Source: Noviluteimonas lactosilytica (GTDB lineage: Bacteria > Pseudomonadota > Gammaproteobacteria > Xanthomonadales > Xanthomonadaceae). Taken from it: DNA of 64,000 nt. This document shows, one piece after another, positions 42,903 through 51,149 of this stretch. The position numbers and the translations under genes are program-made. The notes under the pieces were generated by a model, which ran no database searches, was not told where the DNA came from, and saw only the letters and a program-made list of their open reading frames with translations. How positions within the stretch are numbered: position 1 is the stretch's first letter; every line of letters starts with the position of its first letter. The stretch is taken from positions 1 to 64,000 of the forward strand of contig NZ_JAJGAK010000001.1 in assembly GCF_020866925.1 (NCBI RefSeq), given 5' to 3'.

Positions 42903-42927
42903 GGGCGGCCCGGAACCCGGGCCGCCC
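42903..42927 (-). terminator. GC hairpin between rpsA and ihfB
   Basis: An 11-bp stem, GGGCGGCCCGG with its complement, closes a 3-base loop. The following bases on the coding strand are CTTCGCAC, without a real T-run, so partial termination or RNA stabilisation is more likely than a full stop. Confidence 0.45.
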
Positions 42928-42940
42928 TCGCGGTACTGCA

Positions 42941-44638
42941 TTACTCGGACTTGCTGTTCAGCTGTTCGCGCAGCAGCGCGCCAAGCTTCGTCGTGCCGCT
43001 GGCGGCATCCGAAGTCTTGTTGTACTCGGCCAGGGCTTCGGCGGTGTCCGCCTCGTCCTTCGCCTTGATCGACAGCTGCAGCGTGCGGCCCTTGCGGTCC
43101 ATGCCGATGAACTTGGCTTCGACCTGGTCGCCGGCCTTCAGGTGCTGGCTGGCGTCGTCGATACGCTCGTGCGCGATGTCGCGGGCCGAGACGTAACCTT
43201 CCACGCCGTCGCCGAGGTCGATGGTCGCGCCCTTGGCGTCCACTTCCTTGACGGTGCCCTTGACCTTCGAGCCCTTCGGGTTCGCCGCCATGTACTGGCC
43301 GAACGGATCCTGCTCGAGCTGCTTGACGCCCAGCGAGATGCGCTCGCGTTCCGGGTCGACGGCGAGCACGACGGCTTCAAGGGTGTCGCCCTTCTTGAAG
43401 TTGCGCGCGACGTCTTCGCCGGTCGAGTTCCAGCTGATGTCCGACAGGTGGATCAGGCCATCGATACCGCCGTCCAGGCCGATGAAGATGCCGAAGTCGG
43501 TGATCGACTTGATCTGGCCCGACACCTTGTCGTTCTTCTTGTGGATCGCGGCGAAGGTCTCCCACGGATTGCTGGTGACCTGCTTCATGCCGAGCGAGAT
43601 GCGGCGACGCTCTTCATCCACGTCGAGCACCATGACCTGCACTTCGTCGCCGACCTGCACGACCTTCGACGGATTGACGTTCTTGTTCGTCCAATCCATT
43701 TCCGACACGTGCACGAGGCCTTCGACGCCCGGCTCGATCTCGACGAACGCACCGTAATCGGTGACGTTGGAGACCTTGCCGAACACGCGGGTGTTGGCCG
43801 GGTAACGACGGGCGATGTTGTCCCACGGATCCTCGCCCAGCTGCTTCAGGCCGAGGCTGACGCGGTTGCGCTCGCGGTCGTACTTGAGCACGCGGACGTC
43901 GAGTTCCTGGCCGACTTCCACCACTTCGGACGGATGGCGCACGCGCTTCCACGCCATGTCGGTGATGTGCAGCAGGCCGTCGATGCCGCCGAGGTCGACG
44001 AACGCACCGTAATCGGTGAGGTTCTTGACGACGCCCTTGAGCACGGCGCCTTCGACCAGCTTCTCGAGCAGCTGCTCGCGCTCTTCCGAGTGTTCGCTCT
44101 CGACGACGGCGCGGCGCGAAACAACGACGTTGTTGCGCTTGCGATCGAGCTTGATGAGCTTGAACTCGAGTTCCTTGCCCTCGAGGTACACCGGGTCGCG
44201 GACCGGGCGCACGTCGACCAGCGAGCCCGGCAGGAACGCGCGGACATCCTTGATGTCGACGGTGAAACCGCCCTTGACCTTGCCGCTGATGCGGCCGGTG
44301 ATCGTTTCGTTCTTCTCGAGCGCCTGCTCGAGTTCGTCCCACACCATCGCGCGCTTGGCCTTCTCACGCGACAGCACGGTTTCGCCGAAGCCATTCTCGA
44401 GCGAGTCGAGGGCGACCTTCACTTCGTCGCCCACGCCAACGTCGATTTCGCCGGCGTCGTTGCGGAACTGTTCGATCGGCACGATGCCTTCGGACTTGAG
44501 GCCGGCGTTGATCACGACGACGTCGGTACGCACCTCGACGACGACGCCGGTGACGATGGCGCCCGGCTTGAGCTTGGCGAGGTTGGCCTGGCTCTGTTCG
44601 AACAGTTCGGCAAAAGATTCTGTCATTGCAGCGGACAT
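42941..44638 (-). CDS. rpsA: 30S ribosomal protein S1
   Basis: Binds mRNA leaders for translation start. The protein is 565 aa from the ATG at 44638; the internal ATG at 44626 ([13 protein letters not shown]) is the start in many relatives, and neither has a strong Shine-Dalgarno, as usual for rpsA. Six S1 repeats are visible, e.g. [41 protein letters not shown] and [21 protein letters not shown]. An 8-bp hairpin (44696-44703/44707-44714) lies in the leader after cmk. Confidence 0.96.
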   Translation of the reverse strand: MSAAMTESFAELFEQSQANLAKLKPGAIVTGVVVEVRTDVVVINAGLKSEGIVPIEQFRNDAGEIDVGVGDEVKVALDSLENGFGETVLSREKAKRAMVWDELEQALEKNETITGRISGKVKGGFTVDIKDVRAFLPGSLVDVRPVRDPVYLEGKELEFKLIKLDRKRNNVVVSRRAVVESEHSEEREQLLEKLVEGAVLKGVVKNLTDYGAFVDLGGIDGLLHITDMAWKRVRHPSEVVEVGQELDVRVLKYDRERNRVSLGLKQLGEDPWDNIARRYPANTRVFGKVSNVTDYGAFVEIEPGVEGLVHVSEMDWTNKNVNPSKVVQVGDEVQVMVLDVDEERRRISLGMKQVTSNPWETFAAIHKKNDKVSGQIKSITDFGIFIGLDGGIDGLIHLSDISWNSTGEDVARNFKKGDTLEAVVLAVDPERERISLGVKQLEQDPFGQYMAANPKGSKVKGTVKEVDAKGATIDLGDGVEGYVSARDIAHERIDDASQHLKAGDQVEAKFIGMDRKGRTLQLSIKAKDEADTAEALAEYNKTSDAASGTTKLGALLREQLNSKSE

Positions 44639-44744
44639 GGAGATTCTCTGGGGGAGCTTCGGGATGAAGCGCCTGGGGTTGGAGGAATGAACCGCGCGGC
44701 GCACGATGCGCCGCTCGGGCTGTTCTGTCTGCGAGATCGCCTGC

Positions 44745-45437
44745 TCAGCGCGCCGGCAACAAGGCCAGCACGCGCTCGACGACGGCTTCGATCGAAAGGC
44801 CGGTGGTGTCGATCCGGACGGCGTCTTCGGCCGGCCGCAAGGGCGCCACTGCCCGGGTCGCATCGCGGGCGTCGCGGGCGAGGATCTCGCGCAACAGACC
44901 GGGCAATGTAACGGAAATGCCTTTTTCGCTCAACTGTTTATGGCGCCTTTCGGCCCGCTCTTCCGCACTGGCCGTCAGGAAGACCTTGTACGGCGCGTCG
45001 GGGAAGATCACCGTCCCCATGTCCCGTCCGTCGGCCACCAGGCCCGGCGGCTGGCGATATGCCCGCTGGCGGTCCTTCAGCGCGGCGCGGACCTCCGGGA
45101 TCGCGGCGATGGCCGAAGCGGCCGCACCGGCGGTCTCGGTGCGCAGCTCGTCGGTCGCGTCCTTCCCGTTCACGATGATGTGCGGCTCCCCGCCGCCGTT
45201 CTCCAGGAACTGGATCTGCGTGTCGAAGGTGCAGCGGACCAGCGCCGAGGCGTCGGATAGGTCGATGTCGCCCCAGGCGGCGGCCAGGCCCACGCCCCGG
45301 TACAGTGCGCCGGAATCGAGGAAATGCCAGCCCACGCGCTGGGCGACGAGGCGGCTGATGGTGCCCTTGCCGGAACCGGAAGGGCCGTCGATCGCGAGGA
45401 CGGGAATGGAGCTCGCTGCGGGGTTGGCGTCGGTCAT
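44745..45437 (-). CDS. cmk: Cytidylate kinase
   Basis: Phosphorylates CMP and dCMP with ATP. The protein is 230 aa. The P-loop GPSGSGKGT is near residues 18-26, followed by [10 protein letters not shown] and the CMP-specific insert ending [16 protein letters not shown]. The C-terminal lid has RD-x-RD ([10 protein letters not shown]). First gene of the conserved cmk-rpsA-ihfB order. Start at 45437. Confidence 0.95.
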   Translation of the reverse strand: MTDANPAASSIPVLAIDGPSGSGKGTISRLVAQRVGWHFLDSGALYRGVGLAAAWGDIDLSDASALVRCTFDTQIQFLENGGGEPHIIVNGKDATDELRTETAGAAASAIAAIPEVRAALKDRQRAYRQPPGLVADGRDMGTVIFPDAPYKVFLTASAEERAERRHKQLSEKGISVTLPGLLREILARDARDATRAVAPLRPAEDAVRIDTTGLSIEAVVERVLALLPAR

Positions 45438-45461
45438 GGGGCACGAGTGTAGTGCAACCAC

Positions 45462-45490
45462 TTGAGCCGCCGAAGAAAACCCGTCAGAAT
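45462..45490 (+). promoter_or_regulatory. Candidate promoter of rpmJ
   Basis: TTGAGC at 45462-45467, a 17-base spacer and CAGAAT at 45485-45490. The start would be near 45497, giving a leader of about 40 bases before the rpmJ ATG. Confidence 0.4.
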
Positions 45491-45534
45491 GCGCGGCTTC
45501 GCGTCACACCCATCAATCTTTGCCGAGGTTTTCC

Positions 45535-45660
45535 ATGAAGGTCCTGTCCTCTTTGAAGTCGGCGAAGGCCCGTCACCGCGACTGCAAGGTGGTCCGCCGT
45601 CGTGGCAAGGTCTTCGTGATCTGCAAGTCCAACCCGCGTTTCAAGGCGCGCCAGCGCTGA
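45535..45660 (+). CDS. rpmJ: 50S ribosomal protein L36 (zinc-free type)
   Basis: A 41 aa protein starting [18 protein letters not shown] and ending PRFKARQR, matching L36 of the YkgO type. In zinc-binding L36 two Cys lie three residues apart near residue 11, with a later Cys and His. Here only C17 and C30 remain and the His is replaced by Phe, so no zinc site is complete. It is divergent from cmk and followed by a good terminator. Confidence 0.93.
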   Translation: MKVLSSLKSAKARHRDCKVVRRRGKVFVICKSNPRFKARQR

Positions 45661-45684
45661 GCCACGGGCACTTGCCTGAGCGAT

Positions 45685-45715
45685 GAAAGCCGCCGCGAGG
45701 CGGCTTTCTCGTTTC
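45685..45715 (+). terminator. Intrinsic terminator of rpmJ
   Basis: A 10-bp perfect stem GAAAGCCGCC/GGCGGCTTTC with tetraloop GCGA (45685-45708), then TCGTTTCC. It lies 25 bases after the rpmJ stop. Confidence 0.8.
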
Positions 45716-45840
45716 CGGGGCATGCGTCTTCGAGGCATGCGTCGTGCGAAAGGTGACGCACGCGTCATCCCGGCGCCCGCATCCTTGTGCTTACAATCCG
45801 GCCACTGCATTCAGGTGAATGCGCTGGGGAGAGAGCTCGC

Positions 45841-46227
45841 ATGATCGTTCGCATCGTGGTTTCGTCGTTCGCCCTCGCCTTCTCGGGCATGGCGTTCGCG
45901 CAGGACAGCGCGCCGCAGGCGCAGGACGCGCAGCCGGCGCAGGAAGCGCGGGTCGTGGAGGGCGACACCCTCCTGATCGAGCGCGTGCAGCAGGAAAACA
46001 AGTCGGCGATGCCCGCCCGCGGCATGACCATGCAGCAGGTCGAGGCGCAGTTCGGCGCGCCGGCCAGCAAGCTCGATCCGCGCGGCGGCCAGAAGAAGCA
46101 GTGGCCGACCATCAACCGTTGGACCTATCCGACGTTCACCGTCTACTTCGAGAAGAGCCGCGTCGTCGACGCCGTCGCCATCAAGGCCGACGCAAACGAA
46201 GTGGGCCCGAAACCCGCCATCCGCTGA
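45841..46227 (+). CDS. Periplasmic protein with BamE-like segment
   Basis: A 128 aa protein with a signal peptide (residues 1-20, cleavage after AFA). A Gln/Ala-rich linker precedes RGMTMQQVEAQFGAP (about 60-74), which resembles the SmpA/BamE turn preceding a two-strand sheet, here W-T-Y-P-T-F-T-V-Y-F and RVVDAVAIKA. No lipobox is present. The function is unknown. Its stop overlaps the agmatine deiminase start (TGATG), so the genes are coupled, though no functional link is known. Confidence 0.7.
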   Translation: MIVRIVVSSFALAFSGMAFAQDSAPQAQDAQPAQEARVVEGDTLLIERVQQENKSAMPARGMTMQQVEAQFGAPASKLDPRGGQKKQWPTINRWTYPTFTVYFEKSRVVDAVAIKADANEVGPKPAIR

Positions 46228-47252
46228 TGACCGAACGCTTTCCCGCGGAATGGGAACCCCAGTCCGCGGTTCTCATTGCCTGGCCGCACGCCGACACCGA
46301 CTGGGCCGACCGCCTGGGCGACGTCGAGGACACCTACATCGCCCTCGTCAAGGCACTCGTGCGTTACACGCGCGTGGTGATCTGCGTCGCCGATGAAGAC
46401 CTGCAGACGTACGCCGAGGCGCGATTGCGCTCCAATCGCGTCGACCTGTCGCGCGTGCGATTCGTCGAAGTCGAATACGACGACACGTGGTGCCGCGACA
46501 GCGGCCCGATCACGCTGCGCACGGACGACGGCTTCAACCTGCTCGATTTCCGCTTCACCGGCTGGGGCGGCAAGTTCGAAGCCAGTCGCGACGACCGGTT
46601 GATCGAGAACCTCGAAGCGCACGGCGTCTTCGATCGCGCGCATCGCACGCCGATCGACTTCGCACTCGAAGGCGGCGCGATCGAAACCGACGGCGCCGGC
46701 ACGCTGCTCACGACGTGGAAGTGCCTGCACGAACGCCATCCCGACGCCGACCGTGCGTCGCTCGAAACGCGCCTGAAGGACTGGCTGCGCCAGGACCGCG
46801 TGCTGTGGCTCGACCACGGCTACCTCGAAGGCGACGACACCGACGCGCACATCGACACCCTCGCCCGCCTCGCGCCGAACGACGCGATCGTCTTCCAGGC
46901 CTGCGACGATCCGTCGGATTCGCACTACGCCGAACTGCGCGCGATGTCCGACGACATCGCCGCGCTGCGCACGCGCGACGGCAAGCCGTACACGCTGTAT
47001 CCGCTGCCGTGGGCGCAGCCGGTGCTGGACGAAGGCCGGCGCCTGGCCGCGTCGTACGCGAACTTCCTGATCGTCGATGGCGCCGTGCTGATGCCCGCGT
47101 ACGGCGATCCCGCCGATGCACAGGCCGCCGCGGTGCTTGAAAAGGCCTTCCCCGGTCGCGACATCGTGCAGGTCCCGTGCCGCTCGCTGATCTGGCAGAA
47201 CGGCAGCCTCCACTGCATCACGATGCAATTGCCGCAAGGACTCGTGCGATGA
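46227..47252 (+). CDS. aguA: Agmatine deiminase
   Basis: Hydrolyses agmatine to N-carbamoylputrescine and ammonia. The protein is 341 aa of the pentein fold. WPHADTDWADRL at the start, E-Y-D-D-T-W-C-R-D-S-G-P, FALEGGAIETDG and DHGYLEGDDTDAHID provide substrate residues, and the nucleophile is C330 in GSLHCITMQ. It is coupled by ATGA to the next gene, the following enzyme of the arginine-to-putrescine route. Confidence 0.94.
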   Translation: MTERFPAEWEPQSAVLIAWPHADTDWADRLGDVEDTYIALVKALVRYTRVVICVADEDLQTYAEARLRSNRVDLSRVRFVEVEYDDTWCRDSGPITLRTDDGFNLLDFRFTGWGGKFEASRDDRLIENLEAHGVFDRAHRTPIDFALEGGAIETDGAGTLLTTWKCLHERHPDADRASLETRLKDWLRQDRVLWLDHGYLEGDDTDAHIDTLARLAPNDAIVFQACDDPSDSHYAELRAMSDDIAALRTRDGKPYTLYPLPWAQPVLDEGRRLAASYANFLIVDGAVLMPAYGDPADAQAAAVLEKAFPGRDIVQVPCRSLIWQNGSLHCITMQLPQGLVR

Positions 47253-48139
47253 CCCGCAAGACCACGTTGCCCGTCGCGCTCATCCAGGAGCGCAACCATG
47301 GTTCGGCCGACGACAACCTGGCGGTGATCGAATCGCGCGTGGCCGAAGCCGCCAGGCGCGGCGCGAAGCTCGTGCTGCTGCAGGAGCTGCACAACGGTCC
47401 GTACTTCTGCCAGCACGAAAGCGTCGGCGAGTTCGACCTCGCGGAAACCATTCCCGGCCCGAGCACCGAACGCCTCGGCAAGCTCGCGAAGCAACACAAC
47501 CTCGTGCTGGTGAGTTCGCTGTTCGAGAAGCGTGCGACCGGCCTGTACCACAACACCGCGGTCGTGTTCGAAAACGACGGCCGTGTCGCGGGCAAGTACC
47601 GCAAGATGCACATCCCCGACGACCCGGGCTTCTACGAGAAGTTCTACTTCACGCCGGGCGACATCGGGTTCGAGCCGATCGACACGTCGGTCGGTCGCCT
47701 CGGGCTGATGGTCTGCTGGGACCAGTGGTACCCCGAAGGCGCGCGCCTGATGGCGCTCGCCGGCGCGGAACTGCTGCTCTACCCGACCGCGATCGGCTGG
47801 GATCCCGATGACGAGCAGGCCGAAAAGGATCGACAGCGCAACGCATGGATCCTCAGCCACCGCGGCCATTCGGTCGCCAACGGTCTGCCGGTGCTGAGCT
47901 GCAATCGCGTCGGTCACGAGGCTTCGCCGCTGGGGACCTCGGGCATTCGGTTCTGGGGCTCGAGCCACGTGCTCGGTCCGCAGGGCGAGTTCCTCGCCGA
48001 GGCCAACCAGGACGAACCCGAGATCCTGATGGCCGAGGTCGACATGGAGCGCAGCGAGCATGTGCGGCGGATCTGGCCGTTCCTGCGCGATCGCCGCATC
48101 GATGCGTATCAGGATTTGCTGAAGCGCTATCGCGATTGA
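47249..48139 (+). CDS. aguB: N-carbamoylputrescine amidase
   Basis: Converts N-carbamoylputrescine to putrescine, CO2 and ammonia. The protein is 296 aa of the nitrilase family with the full Glu-Lys-Cys triad: E46 (LLQELHNGPYF), K119 (YRKMHIPDD) and C156 (VCWDQWYPEGAR). It overlaps aguA by ATGA. Together the two supply putrescine without ornithine decarboxylase. Confidence 0.95.
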   Translation: MTRKTTLPVALIQERNHGSADDNLAVIESRVAEAARRGAKLVLLQELHNGPYFCQHESVGEFDLAETIPGPSTERLGKLAKQHNLVLVSSLFEKRATGLYHNTAVVFENDGRVAGKYRKMHIPDDPGFYEKFYFTPGDIGFEPIDTSVGRLGLMVCWDQWYPEGARLMALAGAELLLYPTAIGWDPDDEQAEKDRQRNAWILSHRGHSVANGLPVLSCNRVGHEASPLGTSGIRFWGSSHVLGPQGEFLAEANQDEPEILMAEVDMERSEHVRRIWPFLRDRRIDAYQDLLKRYRD

Positions 48140-48181
48140 TCAGTTCGCCTCACGGGCGTACCGACGAGCGGTCGGATAAAA

Positions 48182-48196
48182 ACGAACGATCGTGCT
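48182..48196. promoter_or_regulatory. Candidate operator of the TetR gene
   Basis: ACGAACGATCGTGCT contains the 8-bp palindrome ACGATCGT and lies 14 bases before the TetR gene start. A near-identical copy in opposite orientation (one mismatch over 15) lies at 48863-48877 inside the start of the hydrolase gene. Confidence 0.4.
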
Positions 48197-48209
48197 ATCG
48201 TCCGCTCCC

Positions 48210-48818
48210 ATGACCACCCAGACCGCCACGACCAAAGGCGCCGCGACCCGCGAGTCCATCGTCGCGCGGGCCTACGACATCGCCCGCGCCTCGGGCGTCG
48301 AAGGCTTGTCGATCGGGCCGCTCGCCGCCGCGGTGGGCATGTCGAAGAGCGGCGTGTTCGCGCACTTCGGTTCGCGCGAAGACCTGCAGCTCGCGGTGCT
48401 CGAAGAAGCGGCGCTGCGTTTCGGCAACGCCGTGCTGATGCCGGCGCTGTCGCAACCGCGTGGCCTGCCGCGTTTGCGCGCGATCATGGAGCACTGGTTC
48501 GAATGGGTGCGCAGCACTGCCGGCGGCGGTTGCGTGTTGATGGCATCGGTCATGGAATACGACGATCGCCCCGGCGCATTGCACGACCAGGTCATGCACA
48601 ACGAACGTCGCTGGCGCAGCGAACTCGCGCGCGCCGTGCAACTCGCGATCGATGCGGGCCACCTGGTGCCCGCCGACGTCGCGCAATACGTGTTCGAGCT
48701 TTACGCCATTCCGCTGACCGTCCACCACGAAGCCGGCTTGTTCGGCTACGACGTGGCGCGACGCCACGGCGACGCCGCCGTCGAGCGGTGGATCGCCGCC
48801 AACTCCCCCCAACGCTGA
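48210..48818 (+). CDS. TetR-family transcriptional regulator
   Basis: A 202 aa protein from the ATG at 48210. The N-terminal helix-turn-helix is ESIVARAYDIARASGVEGLS, then AAVGMSKSGVFAHFGSREDLQ. The C-terminal ligand domain contains RSTAGGGCVLMASVMEYDDR, a pattern shared by the TetR_C_16-like group. It lies 20 bases upstream of an alpha/beta-hydrolase gene on the same strand, which is its likely target along with itself. The ligand is unknown. Confidence 0.85.
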   Translation: MTTQTATTKGAATRESIVARAYDIARASGVEGLSIGPLAAAVGMSKSGVFAHFGSREDLQLAVLEEAALRFGNAVLMPALSQPRGLPRLRAIMEHWFEWVRSTAGGGCVLMASVMEYDDRPGALHDQVMHNERRWRSELARAVQLAIDAGHLVPADVAQYVFELYAIPLTVHHEAGLFGYDVARRHGDAAVERWIAANSPQR

Positions 48819-48838
48819 TCGCACTTCGGAGGCCCCCC

Positions 48839-49765
48839 ATGGCATCGCCTGTCTCCAGAATTAGCACGACCGTTCGCTCCTCGCTGCAGCTTGGCGCGGT
48901 GCGCCTTCGCTTCCAGGTCCTCGGTGCATTGAATCCGCGCACGACGTTGCGCGCCGCGGGCAAGTTGTTCGCGACACCGTTCCGTTCGAGCCGGGCGCGC
49001 GCCATCGCCGCGCCGATCGGCGATGCGCGAACGAGCAGCTTCACCGTCAACGGCCAGGACATCGCGACCTACGTGTGGGGCAATCCCGCGCGCCAGCCGT
49101 ACGTGCTGTTCGCGCACGGCTGGTCGAGCCACGGCACGCGTTTCCTGCCGTGGGTGCCGAAGTTGCGCGAAGCTGGTTACGCGGTGGTCGCATTCGACCA
49201 GCCGGCGCACGGCCGCAGCTCGGGCGAACAGGCGACCCTGCCGTGCTTCGCGAACACGCTGCTCGAAGTCGGCCGTCGCTTCGGCCCTGCGGCGCTGCTC
49301 GTCGGGCATTCGCTCGGGGGCGCCGCGGCGAGCGTCGCGCTCGCGCATGGCCTGCAGGCCGAACGCGTGCTGCTGATCGCACCCGCGGCGGACCCGGAGG
49401 CGGCGACCGAACGCTTCGCGCAGATGGTCGCGCTGCCGCAGCGGCTGTTCCGCGCGCTGATCTGCTCGTTCGAACGCCACGTCGGTGTCGCCTTCGACGA
49501 CCTGCAGGCGCATCACAACGCGCCGCTGATCGCGCGGCCGGCACTGATCGTGCACGACCTCGAGGATCGCGAAGTGCCGTGGTCGGAAGGCGAGCGATAT
49601 GCGCGCTACTGGGCCGATTCGCGCCTGGTGACGACCCGCGGCCTCGGCCACAACCGCATCGCCGGCGACGCGGGCACGATCGCGGCGGCCCTGCGCTTCC
49701 TGCGCGGGGAAACGGTCGGCGAACGCGTCGTGTCCTCGCCGAACCTGCCGTACGGTTTCGCCTGA
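48839..49765 (+). CDS. Alpha/beta hydrolase
   Basis: A 308 aa protein from the ATG at 48839 preceded by GGAGG. There is a basic N-terminal extension, then an alpha/beta hydrolase fold: FAHGWSSHG (oxyanion), VVAFDQPAHGRSSG, nucleophile Ser in VGHSLGGAAAS, acid D in HDLEDREVPW and His in GLGHNRI. There is no signal peptide. The substrate is unknown. It is in an operon with the TetR gene. Confidence 0.85.
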   Translation: MASPVSRISTTVRSSLQLGAVRLRFQVLGALNPRTTLRAAGKLFATPFRSSRARAIAAPIGDARTSSFTVNGQDIATYVWGNPARQPYVLFAHGWSSHGTRFLPWVPKLREAGYAVVAFDQPAHGRSSGEQATLPCFANTLLEVGRRFGPAALLVGHSLGGAAASVALAHGLQAERVLLIAPAADPEAATERFAQMVALPQRLFRALICSFERHVGVAFDDLQAHHNAPLIARPALIVHDLEDREVPWSEGERYARYWADSRLVTTRGLGHNRIAGDAGTIAAALRFLRGETVGERVVSSPNLPYGFA

Positions 49766-49811
49766 TCTGCGCGAGCGTCTATGCTGCGCGACCGCAGCGA
49801 CGTTCTCCCAG

Positions 49812-51032
49812 ATGACCGATTCCCCGACGCAAAGCACCGCCCTCGCCGACCAGCCGCACGTTCGCGTCGATCGCGACGGCGTCGCCTACACGCTGCTGGG
49901 CACCGCGCATGTCTCGCGCGCGAGCGTCGATGCCGTGCGCGCGGCGATCGCAAGCGGCGATTACGACACCATCGCGGTCGAACTCGATCCGCAGCGCCTC
50001 GCGGCGCTCTCGGATCCCGACGCCCTCGCCCGCCTCGACCTGGTCAAGGTGTTGCGCGAAGGCAAGACTGCGTTGTTCGCGGCGAACCTCGGGCTCGCCG
50101 CCTACCAGCGTCGCCTCGCCGAACAGCTCGGCATCGAGCCCGGCGCCGAGCTCAAGGCCGCGGTCGTCGACGGCCGCGAGCGCAACCTCGCCGTGCACCT
50201 GATCGATCGCGATGTCGGCCTGACGTTCAAGCGCGCGTCGCAACGCCTGGGCTGGTGGGGACGCGCGAAGCTCGGCGGCGGTCTCGTCGCGTCGTTGTTC
50301 GCCGACGAAGACGTCGGCCACGACGAGATCGAAAAACTGAAGCAAGGCGACCTGCTCGAATCCAGCTTCGGCGAATTCGCGGAAGACAGCCCCGCGTTGT
50401 TCGACACGGTGATCTCCGAACGCGACCGCTACATGGCCGCGCGCCTGCGCGAGAGCGCGAACGCCGAAAGCGGCGCGCGGCACGTGCTCGCGGTCGTCGG
50501 CGCGGGCCACCTGCAGGGCCTGGCGAACCACCTGCGCGAAGAAACGCGCGCGCCCGCCGACATCCGCACCGAGCTCGAAGCGGTGAAGGAGAAGTCGGGC
50601 TTCCCGTGGTTCACGATGATCCTCGCGGCCTTCGTGCTCGGCGGTTTCGCGTGGGGCTTCTGGCGCGGCGGCCTGGACGTCGGCGCCGAGCTGATGATGT
50701 ATTGGGTGTTCATCACCGGCACGCTTGGCGCGATCGGTTGCGCCGCGGCGGGCGGTCATCCGCTCAGCATCATCGCCGCGTTCATCGCATCGCCGGTGAC
50801 GCCGCTGCATCCGGCACTCGCATCCGGCACCGTCAGTGCGCTGGTCGAAGCGTGGGTGCGCAAGCCGACCTACGCGGACTTCATGGCGTTGCGCGACGAC
50901 GTGCAGAGCGTGCGCGGCTGGTATCGCAACCGCGTCGCGCGGGTGTTGCTCAACTTCTTCCTCACGAGCCTGGGCACCGCGATCGGTGTTTGGCTGGGGG
51001 GCGCGAAGATGCTTGGGAAGTTGCTCGGGTAG
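49812..51032 (+). CDS. TraB-family membrane protein
   Basis: A 406 aa protein. The N-terminal half carries the TraB/GumN core: YTLLGTAHVSRAS at 27-39, D-T-I-A-V-E-L-D and VLAVVGAGHLQGL near 235, with G-x-x-H and E positions resembling a metalloprotease-like fold. The C-terminal half has three or four membrane helices (about 265-400). Relatives include the Enterococcus pheromone-shutdown protein TraB; the biochemical activity is unsettled. A palindromic repeat follows the stop by about 8 bases. Confidence 0.85.
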   Translation: MTDSPTQSTALADQPHVRVDRDGVAYTLLGTAHVSRASVDAVRAAIASGDYDTIAVELDPQRLAALSDPDALARLDLVKVLREGKTALFAANLGLAAYQRRLAEQLGIEPGAELKAAVVDGRERNLAVHLIDRDVGLTFKRASQRLGWWGRAKLGGGLVASLFADEDVGHDEIEKLKQGDLLESSFGEFAEDSPALFDTVISERDRYMAARLRESANAESGARHVLAVVGAGHLQGLANHLREETRAPADIRTELEAVKEKSGFPWFTMILAAFVLGGFAWGFWRGGLDVGAELMMYWVFITGTLGAIGCAAAGGHPLSIIAAFIASPVTPLHPALASGTVSALVEAWVRKPTYADFMALRDDVQSVRGWYRNRVARVLLNFFLTSLGTAIGVWLGGAKMLGKLLG

Positions 51033-51036
51033 GAGC

Positions 51037-51086
51037 AAAACAGGGGTCAGAGCACAATTTCCGGTGGAAATTGCGATCTGACCCCC
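51037..51086. repeat. Dispersed GGGGTCAGAGCAC palindrome, diverged copy
   Basis: AAAACAGGGGTCAGAGCAC at 51037-51055 is the same left arm as at 11272 and 15034. The right arm has drifted: AATTTCC/GGAAATT and GGGGTCAGA/TCTGACCCC still pair, but four central bases do not. It lies between two convergent genes. Confidence 0.7.
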
Positions 51087-51149
51087 GTCGCTTCGATCAG
51101 GTCGCGCGTCGTCAGATCCGCGTCGCTTCGAGCAAGTCGCGTTGGCGGA

